DNA of 11,915 bases from Clostridia bacterium (GTDB taxonomy: Bacteria > Bacillota_A > Clostridia > Christensenellales > Aristaeellaceae), in assembly GCA_017412025.1 (NCBI GenBank), contig JAFQOY010000206.1, positions 1 through 11,915 of the forward strand. Direction: 5' to 3'. The position numbers and the translations under genes are program-made. The notes under the pieces are model-generated. The model searched no databases and had not been told where the DNA came from. It was given only the letters and a program-made list of their open reading frames with translations. Every line of letters begins with the position of its first letter. Positions within the stretch are counted from its first letter, which is position 1. Shown here piece after piece: positions 5,453-11,915 of the stretch.

Positions 5453-6562
5453 ATGGGTATTGTTTCGCGCGTGATTGTGCGCGCACTGGATCAGGATCCG
5501 CCGTTTTTTTCTGCGGAATCCTGCCTCAACAGGAGGCAGACGAAGCATCCCTGCACGCTCTGTCACGACAGGTGCACGGGCGGTGCGCTGCCGCTGAATC
5601 CGGTGATTGAAAAGATTGACTGGAACAAGTGTATCGGCTGCGGAATCTGTGTGTCTGCGTGTCCGTCCAGATGCTTTGCGCCGGATCTGCGTCAGCAGCA
5701 GACCATGACTGCTCCGGCCGGGGAAGACGCTGTATCCTTTGCCTGCGCGCACACGAAGGAGCCGGTTGGCGAGCGCAGGGTGGAGTGTCTGTGCGGCGTC
5801 CCGTGGGAGTGGATTTGCGCGCTTGCGCTGCGTACGCGTGTGCAGCTGTACACGGGAGAATGCGGAGCATGTGCCGTAAAGGAATGCAGGGAGCAGCTGC
5901 TTGAGAATCTGGCGCAGGTCCGCACATTTCTGGGTGAGGAGCGGTTTGCTCAGCAGGTGCAGCTCATCGACGATGCGGAAGCGATGAAGCGCCGCGAAAT
6001 GAAGAAAAAGGTGGAGCGCAGGGCGCTCTTTGGCAGGTTAGGAAAAGAAGTGAAGTCGTCCGTGGCGTCGGGCGTCAGCCATGCGCTGCCTGTGCTCAGC
6101 GATCATCCGGCAAGGAATGGCTTTGCCTATCGTCTGCTGCTGGCGGATATGCTGAAAAAGGACTGTATCGCGCGCGCTGAGCATGGGAAAAGAGAAGGAA
6201 AACCTGTAAAGTACGCTGAATACGGTATGTTTCTTCCGGAATTCGGCGCCAAATGCTATGGCTGCGGCGTGTGCATGCGCGTGTGTCCGCAGCAGGCGCT
6301 GTCTATCGAAAAGGAGAATGAAAAGAGCAGCGTGATTTCAATTGAGCCTTGGCGGTGTACGGCTTGCGGTCTGTGTCAGGCGGTATGCGTTAACGGCGGC
6401 ATAACAGGCATGCAGATCAATCCGCTGCATCATATGGGCAGGCAGGGGCATGTGCGCGTATATCATGACAGCTGCGCCGTATGCGGCGAACCGATTGCCC
6501 GAGGTGAAGAAAGCGGGCTGTGCATCGCATGCGCCGTAAAGAAAAAGCGCGTAAGGCGCTGA
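5453..6562 (+). CDS. Polyferredoxin-like 4Fe-4S protein with zinc-ribbon tail
   Basis: A 369-residue soluble protein with 29 Cys. In order: a NapF-like ferredoxin region, CTLCHDRC (C34, C37, C41) plus CIGCGICVSACP (C60-C70) and C74; a middle domain with C98, CLC (112, 114), C122 and GECGAC (137, 140) plus C145; a basic, Lys/Arg-rich linker (about 178-200); a second ferredoxin pair, CYGCGVCMRVCP (268-278) and CTACGLCQAVC (302-312); and a CxxC-x12-CxxC tail (341-360) that looks like a small zinc ribbon. I prefer the ATG at 5453, with TGAGGA at 5437-5442. The same frame stays open up to a TTG at 5399 that would overlap the radical SAM stop by 20 bases. No signal peptide or membrane helix, so it should carry electrons in the cytosol, perhaps to the radical SAM enzyme or toward DmsAB. 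The middle domain is not identified. Confidence 0.85.
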   Translation: MGIVSRVIVRALDQDPPFFSAESCLNRRQTKHPCTLCHDRCTGGALPLNPVIEKIDWNKCIGCGICVSACPSRCFAPDLRQQQTMTAPAGEDAVSFACAHTKEPVGERRVECLCGVPWEWICALALRTRVQLYTGECGACAVKECREQLLENLAQVRTFLGEERFAQQVQLIDDAEAMKRREMKKKVERRALFGRLGKEVKSSVASGVSHALPVLSDHPARNGFAYRLLLADMLKKDCIARAEHGKREGKPVKYAEYGMFLPEFGAKCYGCGVCMRVCPQQALSIEKENEKSSVISIEPWRCTACGLCQAVCVNGGITGMQINPLHHMGRQGHVRVYHDSCAVCGEPIARGEESGLCIACAVKKKRVRR

Positions 6563-6595
6563 TCAGAATACGATACGGGAACAGGGGAGAAGAAT

Positions 6596-7222
6596 TTGGC
6601 AGGCATAAAAACAGATCCGCGGGTACGCAAAACCAGACTGGCGATACGGCGTGCGCTCGTGGAACTGATGCAGAAAAAAGACTACGACGCGATCACAGTC
6701 ACGGATATTTCGGAAAGCGCTCAGATCAACAGAAAGACCTTCTACGCGCATTATGAGACCAAGGAACAGCTTTGCGCGCAGATGCTCTATGAAATGTTTG
6801 AGGATATGTTCGGCACGCTCATGTACGAAAAGGAGATGCCGGGCGAGGAACTGGATGAGGAAAAACTCATACAGGATGTGGCTGGCTTTTTCAGAAGCGT
6901 TGAATCGTACAGAGAAGAATTGGAAACGCTCATCGGCGGAAAGACGACGTATATGGCGTTTGAAATCGCTGATGATGTGATCAGACGCGGTATGAATCGA
7001 ATTCATGTCACGGTAAGAGAGGCGGATGGAAGCATCCCTGCATCCCTGCTGGTGACCAGAATCAAGAATTTCTTCTTTACCGGCATCGACTGGTGGCTGG
7101 AACAGCGGCAGTATTCGCCGGAACAGGCCGCAGAAATCTATGCCAGACTGATGCGAAGGAGCGCGGTCAACATATTCCGCTATCAGCGGATGCAGAGTAT
7201 CCATAAGGAAAAAGAAAACTGA
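6596..7222 (+). CDS. TetR/AcrR-family transcriptional regulator
   Basis: A 208-residue one-component repressor-type protein. Residues about 10-57 form the TetR helix-turn-helix, with ITVTDISESAQINRKTFYAH as the recognition part. The rest is a helical ligand and dimer domain of the kind seen in TetR proteins with a FFFTGIDWWLEQ-like core and a C-terminal AAEIYARLM helix. The start is TTG at 6596, chosen because AGGGGAGA lies 6-7 bases before it and the next Met is 24 residues in. It follows the polyferredoxin gene by 33 bp and is probably cotranscribed. The palindrome over the operon promoter (4054-4065) is a candidate target, giving autoregulation. The ligand is unknown. Confidence 0.9.
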   Translation: MAGIKTDPRVRKTRLAIRRALVELMQKKDYDAITVTDISESAQINRKTFYAHYETKEQLCAQMLYEMFEDMFGTLMYEKEMPGEELDEEKLIQDVAGFFRSVESYREELETLIGGKTTYMAFEIADDVIRRGMNRIHVTVREADGSIPASLLVTRIKNFFFTGIDWWLEQRQYSPEQAAEIYARLMRRSAVNIFRYQRMQSIHKEKEN

Positions 7223-7240
7223 CGCAGCTCATATCACATG

Positions 7241-7277
7241 AAACAGCCCTCTTCCCAGGCCGGGAAGAGGGCTGTTT
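7241..7277. terminator. Shared bidirectional terminator
   Basis: A perfect 16-bp stem: AAACAGCCCTCTTCCC (7241-7256) pairs with GGGAAGAGGGCTGTTT (7262-7277) around a 5-base loop. It lies between the convergent TetR and TorD-family genes. T runs are only three long on each side, but the stem is very stable. Confidence 0.8.
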
Positions 7278-7283
7278 GATCGA

Positions 7284-7976
7284 TTACAGATCCATAGCCA
7301 GTATGTCGCAGACGAGCTGATGATCAATCTCCATAAAGGCAAGCAGAGCCTTTGTCATCTGCGGATAAAAGAGCTTGAAGGCAGACGTGGTCATGCGCTC
7401 AATCAGCTTGGGCACCCAGAAAAGCAGATGGACGCGCAGGAAGGATTCGGAAACGGCGAGCGCGTCCCTGAGCGCCTGTGCGTCATCAGCCTGGAAGGCG
7501 GCAAGCGCGCGCTCGGCCATGCGCCCGGTAAAATCCAGCTCAAGGGAGAGACTGTCTTCCGGCACACGGGGATAGCCCTCCGTCTGGAAGCCCTGCTTGC
7601 GGTAGATCTCGCGGATGGTCAGCGTGCTCTCCTGGAAGAGAAGCCCCTGGTGGCTGCGGTAGACAGACTCCCACGGCGGTGCGATGAGCTTCTGCGGCCC
7701 GATAAACAGACGCATGTATTCGTTGTAAAGCTGATGGACGTACTCAGCGTCGTCCGCCTTTTCACTCTGACGGACGACAAACGCAGCGGCTTTGCTCATG
7801 GTGTCGTCCCCCTCGGCAGAGAGGATTGAAAATGCCTGCGCAACTGCAGGGTCGGCGAGCAGGCTGAGGAACGATGCGTCGGGCTCGCGGCCGAAAGTCT
7901 TATGAAACAGCTTGTAGAGGAATACACGGTTGGTCAGGATGACCTCGAGCGTTTCTTTGGTTTCCTGCGGAATCAT
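7284..7976 (-). CDS. TorD/DmsD-family chaperone for the molybdoenzyme
   Basis: A 230-residue, all-helical cytosolic chaperone that binds the twin-arginine signal of a molybdenum oxidoreductase and helps cofactor insertion before Tat export. The family signature is present as NEYMRLFIGPQKLIAPPWESVYRS (residues 85-108) and PEDSLSLELDF (139-149, the usual D-H-x-x-x-E-L region, here with Ser for His). Length fits the family. The frame is open 51 codons further upstream, but AAGGAGG six bases before the ATG at 7976 fixes the start, and the extension lacks family similarity. The gene is divergent from dmsA, sharing a 237-bp control region, so DmsA is the expected client. It converges on the TetR gene across a shared terminator. 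Confidence 0.92.
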   Translation of the reverse strand: MIPQETKETLEVILTNRVFLYKLFHKTFGREPDASFLSLLADPAVAQAFSILSAEGDDTMSKAAAFVVRQSEKADDAEYVHQLYNEYMRLFIGPQKLIAPPWESVYRSHQGLLFQESTLTIREIYRKQGFQTEGYPRVPEDSLSLELDFTGRMAERALAAFQADDAQALRDALAVSESFLRVHLLFWVPKLIERMTTSAFKLFYPQMTKALLAFMEIDHQLVCDILAMDL

Positions 7977-8009
7977 GGGAATCCTCCTTGGAAATATGAT
8001 GCTGTAACT

Positions 8010-8038
8010 ATCATACAACATATGGCGTGTTTTGACAA
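8010..8038 (-). promoter_or_regulatory. Promoter of the TorD-family gene
   Basis: On the minus strand TTGTCA (8038-8033), a 17-bp spacer and TATGAT (8015-8010) form a good SigA promoter with a start about 27 bases before the coding start. Its -35 box overlaps the plus-strand TTGACA described with the dmsA promoters. Confidence 0.7.
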
Positions 8039-8148
8039 GAAAATGATTTGCGATACATATAAAAAGTAACACAACGAAAATAAGTGTGGCATAACACGCA
8101 GAAGAACGCGATCTGTCCATTGCCTGCACAGGGGTCTTTTGTTAAAAT
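8032..8148 (+). promoter_or_regulatory. Candidate dmsAB promoters P1 and P2
   Basis: P1: TTGACA (8032-8037) with TACATA (8054-8059) at 16 bp; P2: TTGCCT (8120-8125) with TAAAAT (8143-8148) at 17 bp, closer to the gene. A small GTGT-N6-ACAC dyad (8084-8097) lies between them and could bind a regulator. Which promoter is used cannot be told from sequence; P2 gives the shorter leader, about 60 bases. Confidence 0.5.
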
Positions 8149-8213
8149 ATATCATAAGTATGCATGGGATTGTATGTGCATATCCGAGTGCAAACAAGAC
8201 AAGGAGGAGAACC

Positions 8214-10880
8214 ATGGCAAATCTGATGAACGAACTGCTGAGCGCGAAGTTTAACCGCCGGCAGTTCCTCAAGGGCAGCACGGCTGCCGCTGCTGCTGTG
8301 ACGGCGCTGGGTCTGGGCATTGGTGCGAAGGAAAACGCGCTGGCCGAGACGGCTCATTCCCCGATCGTGGATCACGACGAGGGCGGCAAGTGGATTTCTG
8401 CGGCCTGCTGGCATAACTGCGGCGGCCAGTGCATGAACAAGGTCCTCATCAAGGACGGCGTCGTTGTTCGCCAGAAGACCGACGATACCCATCCGGACTC
8501 CATCGATTATCCGCAGCAGCGCGGCTGCGTGCGCGGCAAGGCGCAGCAGCAGCAGTGCTTCGGCCCGGATCGTATCAAGTATCCGATGAAGCGCAAGGGC
8601 TGGTCTCCGGAGAACCCGAACGGCCAGATGCGCGGCAGGGACGAGTGGGAGCGCATCTCCTGGGACGAGGCGATCAAGTATGTCGCCGACCAGTATGTGA
8701 GCATCACCAAGAAGTACGGCAGCCAGGCCTTTGTGACCGGTTCCTGGGGTTCCTTCAGCGAGAACATCCCGCTGATGTACCTGGGCGGCCACACTTCTGT
8801 TGCCGACTCCACCTCTTACGGCACCTACCTGCTTAACGTGCATAAGACCATCGGTGTGAGCCGCAATGGCTTCGGCGCGAACAACGACCGCTACGACATG
8901 CTCAATGCGGATACCATCGTGTTCCTGTCCTGCAACCCGGCGTGGTCTGCTCCGGGCACCCCGATTACGCACTATGTCCGCGCCAAGGAAAACGGCACCA
9001 AGTTCATCAGCATCGACCCGATGTTCACCGCCTCTGCTCAGGCGCTCGACGCGGAGTGGGTTCCGGTTCGTACCGGTACGGATACCGCGCTGCTGCTGGG
9101 CGTTGCCAGCGAAATGCTGCGCCTTGACGCCGAAGAAGGCAACATCATCGACTGGGACTTCCTGAAGAAGTACACCGTTGGCTTCGACGCGAACAGCGAA
9201 AAGGCTCCCAACCTCAAGGAAGACGTCAACTTCTGCGATTATCTCGCTGGCAAGTATGACGGCGTCGTGAAGGATGCTGCCTGGGCCTCCAACATCTCCG
9301 GCACCCCGGTTGAGCAGATCACCAACCTCGCCCGTGCCATCGGCAAGACCCATAACGTCTGGATGATGCACAGCTTCGCCGCTGCCCGCAACGATGGCGC
9401 GGAGAATCTCCCGCAGATCTTCATGACCCTGGGCGCCATGGGCGGCCACTACGGCAAGCCGGGCAACTGCACCGCGCTGAGCTACACCACCACCTCCGGC
9501 AACGGCGGCGATCGTCTGGTCAGCGGCGGCGGTTCGGGCGCGCCGGGTCATCCGATGAATACCGTCGAGGGCATCATCCCCGGACCGCAGGTTTGGGACG
9601 CTGTCCTCACCGGCAAGTATCACATGATTGGCGACTACTATGGATATACCGCTGAGGGTATCGGTGCTGGCCGCGATATCGAGTGCGACATCCACTGCAT
9701 CACCAACGTGGACGAGCATGCGTACCTGACCACCGGCCCGAACCTGAGCAAGGGTATCGAAGCGCACCGCAAGGTGGACTTCGTCGTTTCCAAGGCGCAG
9801 TTCATGACCACTCCGGCGAAGTATTCTGATATTGTTCTGCCGGTCACCACCTATTGGGAGCGTCCGGGCGGAATCGCAGGCTCCAACAGGGAATGGATCA
9901 ACGTCTATTCCAAGGTCACCGATCCGCTGTTTGAGGCGAAGACGGACCAGGAGATCGACTCCCTGCTGCTGGATGCCATGGGCTTTGATTCCAAGCAGGC
10001 GTTCCCGCTCAGCGAGGAGCAGCAGTTCTTCAACCGGCTCGCCGGTGCGACTGTGATCGACATGGAGAAGCTGGAGAAGGAAGGCGTCAAGGAGTACCGC
10101 AAGCTGGTTACCATCACTGCGGAAGATATCGCGGAGTGGGGCGTCGAGGGAGAGCCGCAGGAAGGCGTCATCGGCATCAAGGAGATCATCGAGCAGGGCG
10201 GCTATCAGGTCGAGCGCAAGCCGGGCGACGCGTTCTGCGGACACCTGGGCTACGGTGCGTTCATCGCCGATCCGGAGGCCAACCCGCTGGGCACCGCTTC
10301 CGGCAAGTTCGAGATCACCAGCCAGACCAAGGCCGACCTGTACAACGGCTTTGGCTACATCGACTGGGATTACAAGCCGTATCCGGAGTACATCACTCCG
10401 ACCACCGGCTTTGAGACCACCTTCAAGGAGAAGAAGATCGGCGGCGAGAAGGGCGAGTTCCCGTATCTGCTCTACAATATCCACTATCTGCGTCGTTCTC
10501 ATTCCTCTCTGGACAACTGCTCCTGGCTGCGTGAAGCCTGGCCGAACCCGGTGTTCATGAGCGCGAAGGACGCGAAGGACATCGGCGTGCAGAGCGGCGA
10601 TACTGTCCTGATTTCCACCAAGTCCGGCAAGGCGCTGCGCAAGGCGTGCGTCATGCAGGGCCTCATGCCGGGCGTTGTCGCTGTGACGCACGGCGCGTGG
10701 GAGCGCATCGACGAGAAGACCGGTATCGACCATGCGGGCAATGAAAACTACCTGCTGGGCAACGAGATCTCCGGCTCCGGCGTGACCCCGTATAACAACA
10801 TCAACTGCAACATCGTCAAGTATGACGGCCCGGCGCTGGAGGACGACTGCAATGTTCCTCCGACGATCATTGAGCTGTAA
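8214..10880 (+). CDS. dmsA: DmsA-like molybdopterin oxidoreductase, Tat-exported
   Basis: An 888-residue catalytic subunit of the DMSO reductase family, expected outside the membrane. It reduces an S-oxide, N-oxide or similar acceptor using bis-MGD molybdenum. It starts at ATG 8214 behind AAGGAGGAG; an upstream in-frame ATG lacks a ribosome site. NRRQFLKG (R15, R16), an Ala-rich helix and ALA-E (42-45) form a Tat signal with likely cleavage after A44. C65-x3-C69-x3-C73-x31-C105 is the 4Fe-4S site, followed by RGKA as in DmsA. ADSTSYGTY (197-205) probably holds the Mo-ligating Ser. FISIDP and the RRSHSSLDNCSWLRE region mark the cofactor-binding domains. dmsB follows after 17 bp, and the TorD-family chaperone is divergent. 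Codons are strongly biased (Lys AAG), suggesting high expression. The substrate is not determined. Confidence 0.93.
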   Translation: MANLMNELLSAKFNRRQFLKGSTAAAAAVTALGLGIGAKENALAETAHSPIVDHDEGGKWISAACWHNCGGQCMNKVLIKDGVVVRQKTDDTHPDSIDYPQQRGCVRGKAQQQQCFGPDRIKYPMKRKGWSPENPNGQMRGRDEWERISWDEAIKYVADQYVSITKKYGSQAFVTGSWGSFSENIPLMYLGGHTSVADSTSYGTYLLNVHKTIGVSRNGFGANNDRYDMLNADTIVFLSCNPAWSAPGTPITHYVRAKENGTKFISIDPMFTASAQALDAEWVPVRTGTDTALLLGVASEMLRLDAEEGNIIDWDFLKKYTVGFDANSEKAPNLKEDVNFCDYLAGKYDGVVKDAAWASNISGTPVEQITNLARAIGKTHNVWMMHSFAAARNDGAENLPQIFMTLGAMGGHYGKPGNCTALSYTTTSGNGGDRLVSGGGSGAPGHPMNTVEGIIPGPQVWDAVLTGKYHMIGDYYGYTAEGIGAGRDIECDIHCITNVDEHAYLTTGPNLSKGIEAHRKVDFVVSKAQFMTTPAKYSDIVLPVTTYWERPGGIAGSNREWINVYSKVTDPLFEAKTDQEIDSLLLDAMGFDSKQAFPLSEEQQFFNRLAGATVIDMEKLEKEGVKEYRKLVTITAEDIAEWGVEGEPQEGVIGIKEIIEQGGYQVERKPGDAFCGHLGYGAFIADPEANPLGTASGKFEITSQTKADLYNGFGYIDWDYKPYPEYITPTTGFETTFKEKKIGGEKGEFPYLLYNIHYLRRSHSSLDNCSWLREAWPNPVFMSAKDAKDIGVQSGDTVLISTKSGKALRKACVMQGLMPGVVAVTHGAWERIDEKTGIDHAGNENYLLGNEISGSGVTPYNNINCNIVKYDGPALEDDCNVPPTIIEL

Positions 10881-10897
10881 GGAAGGAGGCAACGATC

Positions 10898-11473
10898 ATG
10901 GCACTCGGTTTCTATTTTGATATGACCCGCTGTGTGGGCTGCCGCGCCTGCCAGGTGGCCTGCAAGGACAAGAACAATCTGGAGATTGGCACGGTCCTTC
11001 GTACCGCCAAGACGTATGAGGTCGGCGAGTTCCCGAAGGTGAACATGTATAGCTTTGCCAGCACCTGCAACCACTGCGAGAATCCCGCATGTCTGGCTGC
11101 CTGCCCGGTTGGCGCAATTTACAAGGCTGAGGATGGCACCGTCATGCACGACGCCGCGATGTGCGTGGGCTGCCAGGCCTGTGTGAAGGCGTGCCCGTAC
11201 GGCGAAATGAAGTATGTGGTCAGCGCAAAGAAGGCCACCAAGTGCGATTCCTGCGCCGCGCTGCGCGCCAAGGGTCAGAACCCGGTCTGCGTCGACGCCT
11301 GCCCGAGCCGCGCGCTTGACTTCGGCGACGTCGAAGAGCTGAAGGCCAAGTATGGCGCTGATCTGGTGAAGGATATCGCCATCCTGCCGGATTCTGCCAT
11401 TACCGGCTCCAACACGCTGATCAAGGCCAAGGCCTGCGCGTTTGACGAGAACGTTGTGGAGATCCCGACCTGA
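10898..11473 (+). CDS. dmsB: DmsB-like four-cluster ferredoxin subunit
   Basis: A 191-residue electron-transfer subunit that passes electrons to DmsA. Four Cys groups in order: C12-C15-C18-C22, C57-C60-C65-C69, C89-C92-C95-C99 and C116-C119-C131-C135, the DmsB/NrfC arrangement for four [4Fe-4S] clusters. It has no signal peptide, so it should be co-exported with DmsA by the Tat system, as known for DmsAB. The length is close to the usual ~205 residues. GGAAGGAGG precedes the ATG and the gap to dmsA is 17 bp, so the two are cotranscribed and perhaps translationally coupled. Codon bias matches dmsA. No dmsC membrane anchor follows before the terminator, so the link to the quinone pool is open. 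Confidence 0.93.
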   Translation: MALGFYFDMTRCVGCRACQVACKDKNNLEIGTVLRTAKTYEVGEFPKVNMYSFASTCNHCENPACLAACPVGAIYKAEDGTVMHDAAMCVGCQACVKACPYGEMKYVVSAKKATKCDSCAALRAKGQNPVCVDACPSRALDFGDVEELKAKYGADLVKDIAILPDSAITGSNTLIKAKACAFDENVVEIPT

Positions 11474-11542
11474 TCTGGCTGTGCGGCGTAATGCCGCTGT
11501 AAACGGATAGCTGCTTTGACGCAGAAATCCCAAGACTTATCG

Positions 11543-11588
11543 CGCCCATGCCTTGCATTTTGCGGGGTATGGGCGTTTGGCTTTTTTT
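11543..11588 (+). terminator. Terminator of dmsAB
   Basis: CGCCCATGCC (11543-11552) pairs with GGTATGGGCG (11566-11575) with one G-U pair; a run of seven T follows at 11582-11588. It lies 70 bp after the dmsB stop. Confidence 0.85.
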
Positions 11589-11599
11589 GAAAAAAGATG

Positions 11600-11628
11600 T
11601 TGACAAATGACGAATTCGGAGGTATAAT
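11600..11628 (+). promoter_or_regulatory. Consensus promoter of the tRNA gene
   Basis: TTGACA (11600-11605), a 17-bp spacer and TATAAT (11623-11628), a perfect SigA consensus 20 bp before the tRNA, as expected for a strongly expressed stable RNA. Confidence 0.9.
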
Positions 11629-11648
11629 ACTTTTTGTAAGTGAGCGAT

Positions 11649-11723
11649 GCGGTAGTAGCTCAGTGGTAGAGTGCCACCTTGCCAAGGTGGATGTCGCGAG
11701 TCCGAATCTCGTCTACCGCTCCA
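11649..11723 (+). tRNA. tRNA-Gly(GCC) with encoded CCA
   Basis: A 75-base cloverleaf: acceptor GCGGTAG/CTACCGC, D arm GCTC/GAGT with AGTGGTA loop, anticodon arm CCACC-TTGCCAA-GGTGG (anticodon GCC, glycine), variable loop ATGTC, T arm GCGAG/CTCGT, and discriminator T followed by genomic CCA. The T loop is TCCGAAT: position 55 is C where nearly all tRNAs have U (pseudouridine), while U54, C56 and A58 are kept. Otherwise the structure is complete and it has its own consensus promoter and terminator. Confidence 0.95.
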
Positions 11724-11728
11724 TCTTT

Positions 11729-11764
11729 GAACGAGCATTTTGATACAATGCTCGTTCTTTTTTT
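11729..11764 (+). terminator. Terminator of the tRNA gene
   Basis: GAACGAGCATT (11729-11739) pairs perfectly with AATGCTCGTTC (11747-11757), followed by seven T. It starts six bases after the tRNA. Confidence 0.92.
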
Positions 11765-11915
11765 ATGTATTTTCGGGTTTTTGAGCGCAAAATGGGGTAA
11801 AATGGCCCATGCTGGCTCAGAGATAGCAGAAAACGGTGCGCACTCGGTTGACTGCAGTAGTCAACAAAAATTGGACACGAAATCAAAGAAAAAGTAAAAG
11901 ATAAGAGCGGTATCA
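11765..11915. other. Non-coding tail with a GTTGACT/AGTCAAC dyad, possible mobile-element end
   Basis: No credible gene lies here; the open frame through it starts inside the tRNA. A perfect 7-bp dyad (GTTGACT and AGTCAAC around a 5-base loop, about 11848-11866) is followed by AAAAATTGGACACG. From memory this recalls IS3-type terminal repeats (TGnACTGCA...TTGGACA). It lies just beyond a tRNA gene, a common integration site. The rest of the possible element would be outside the window. Confidence 0.25.

Noticed and set aside
7977..8129. N-terminal extension of the TorD-family protein with a hydrophobic stretch
   Set aside because: The extension covers the promoter region; the strong ribosome site at the ATG at 7976 and family length fix the shorter start.
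8139..8213. A 25-residue longer start for dmsA
   Set aside because: It has no ribosome site and would bury the twin-arginine motif; the ATG at 8214 follows AAGGAGGAG.
8142..10892. A 916-codon open frame on the minus strand opposite dmsA
   Set aside because: It is codon-aligned with dmsA and stays open only because dmsA lacks TTA, CTA and TCA codons. It has no ribosome site and low-complexity Ala/Arg/Val/Leu composition.
10748..11533. Open minus-strand frame opposite dmsB
   Set aside because: Same codon-aligned shadow effect; dmsB is unmistakable on the plus strand.
11679..11897. A 72-residue plus-strand frame after the tRNA
   Set aside because: It begins inside the tRNA, crosses the tRNA terminator and has no ribosome site.

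Overview
This window looks like a chromosomal segment of an anaerobic member of the Clostridia (Bacillota). The signs are strong AGGAGG-type ribosome binding sites, TTGACA/TATAAT promoters with 17-bp spacers, U-tract terminators, several iron-sulfur-rich proteins and a Crp/Fnr regulator. The species cannot be resolved from the sequence. The protein-coding part looks moderately GC-rich by eye; the first ~700 bp look poorer, gene-sparse and scarred.

Layout. 1-755: the 3' end of an unidentified gene, a truncated PAP2-type phosphatase fragment on the minus strand, and several terminator-like hairpins with no intact gene, probably a decayed mobile-element or rearrangement junction. 756-1904 (-): a metal-dependent amidohydrolase. 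1984-2166 (+): a 60-residue protein that is more than 80% Asn+Gln. 2334-3020 (-) and 3119-3808 (+): a divergent pair, a ferredoxin-type redox protein and a Crp/Fnr-family regulator. A palindrome between them is placed to activate the first and repress the second. 4099-7222 (+): a three-gene operon of a radical SAM enzyme with an extra CxxCxxC, a 29-cysteine polyferredoxin and a TetR regulator. A palindrome overlaps the promoter's -10 box. 7284-7976 (-): a TorD/DmsD-family chaperone. 8214-11473 (+): dmsA (Tat-exported molybdopterin oxidoreductase of the DMSO reductase family) and dmsB (four-cluster ferredoxin subunit), closed by a strong terminator with no dmsC after it. 11649-11723 (+): tRNA-Gly(GCC), followed by about 190 bp that may hold a mobile-element end.

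How it fits together. The central theme is anaerobic respiration or redox metabolism. DmsA/DmsB would reduce an S-oxide, N-oxide or related acceptor outside the membrane after Tat export, and the divergent chaperone would hold and cofactor-load DmsA before export. The radical SAM/polyferredoxin/TetR operon lies next to it, convergent with the chaperone gene. It may supply electrons or a modification to this system, or be an independent ligand-controlled unit; the sequence alone cannot decide. The ferredoxin/Crp-Fnr pair looks like a separate redox- or nitrosative-stress-responsive unit. The most unusual items are the radical SAM-polyferredoxin unit, the Asn/Gln protein, the missing DmsC anchor, the regulatory geometry of the two divergent promoters, and a tRNA-Gly with C instead of U at position 55.
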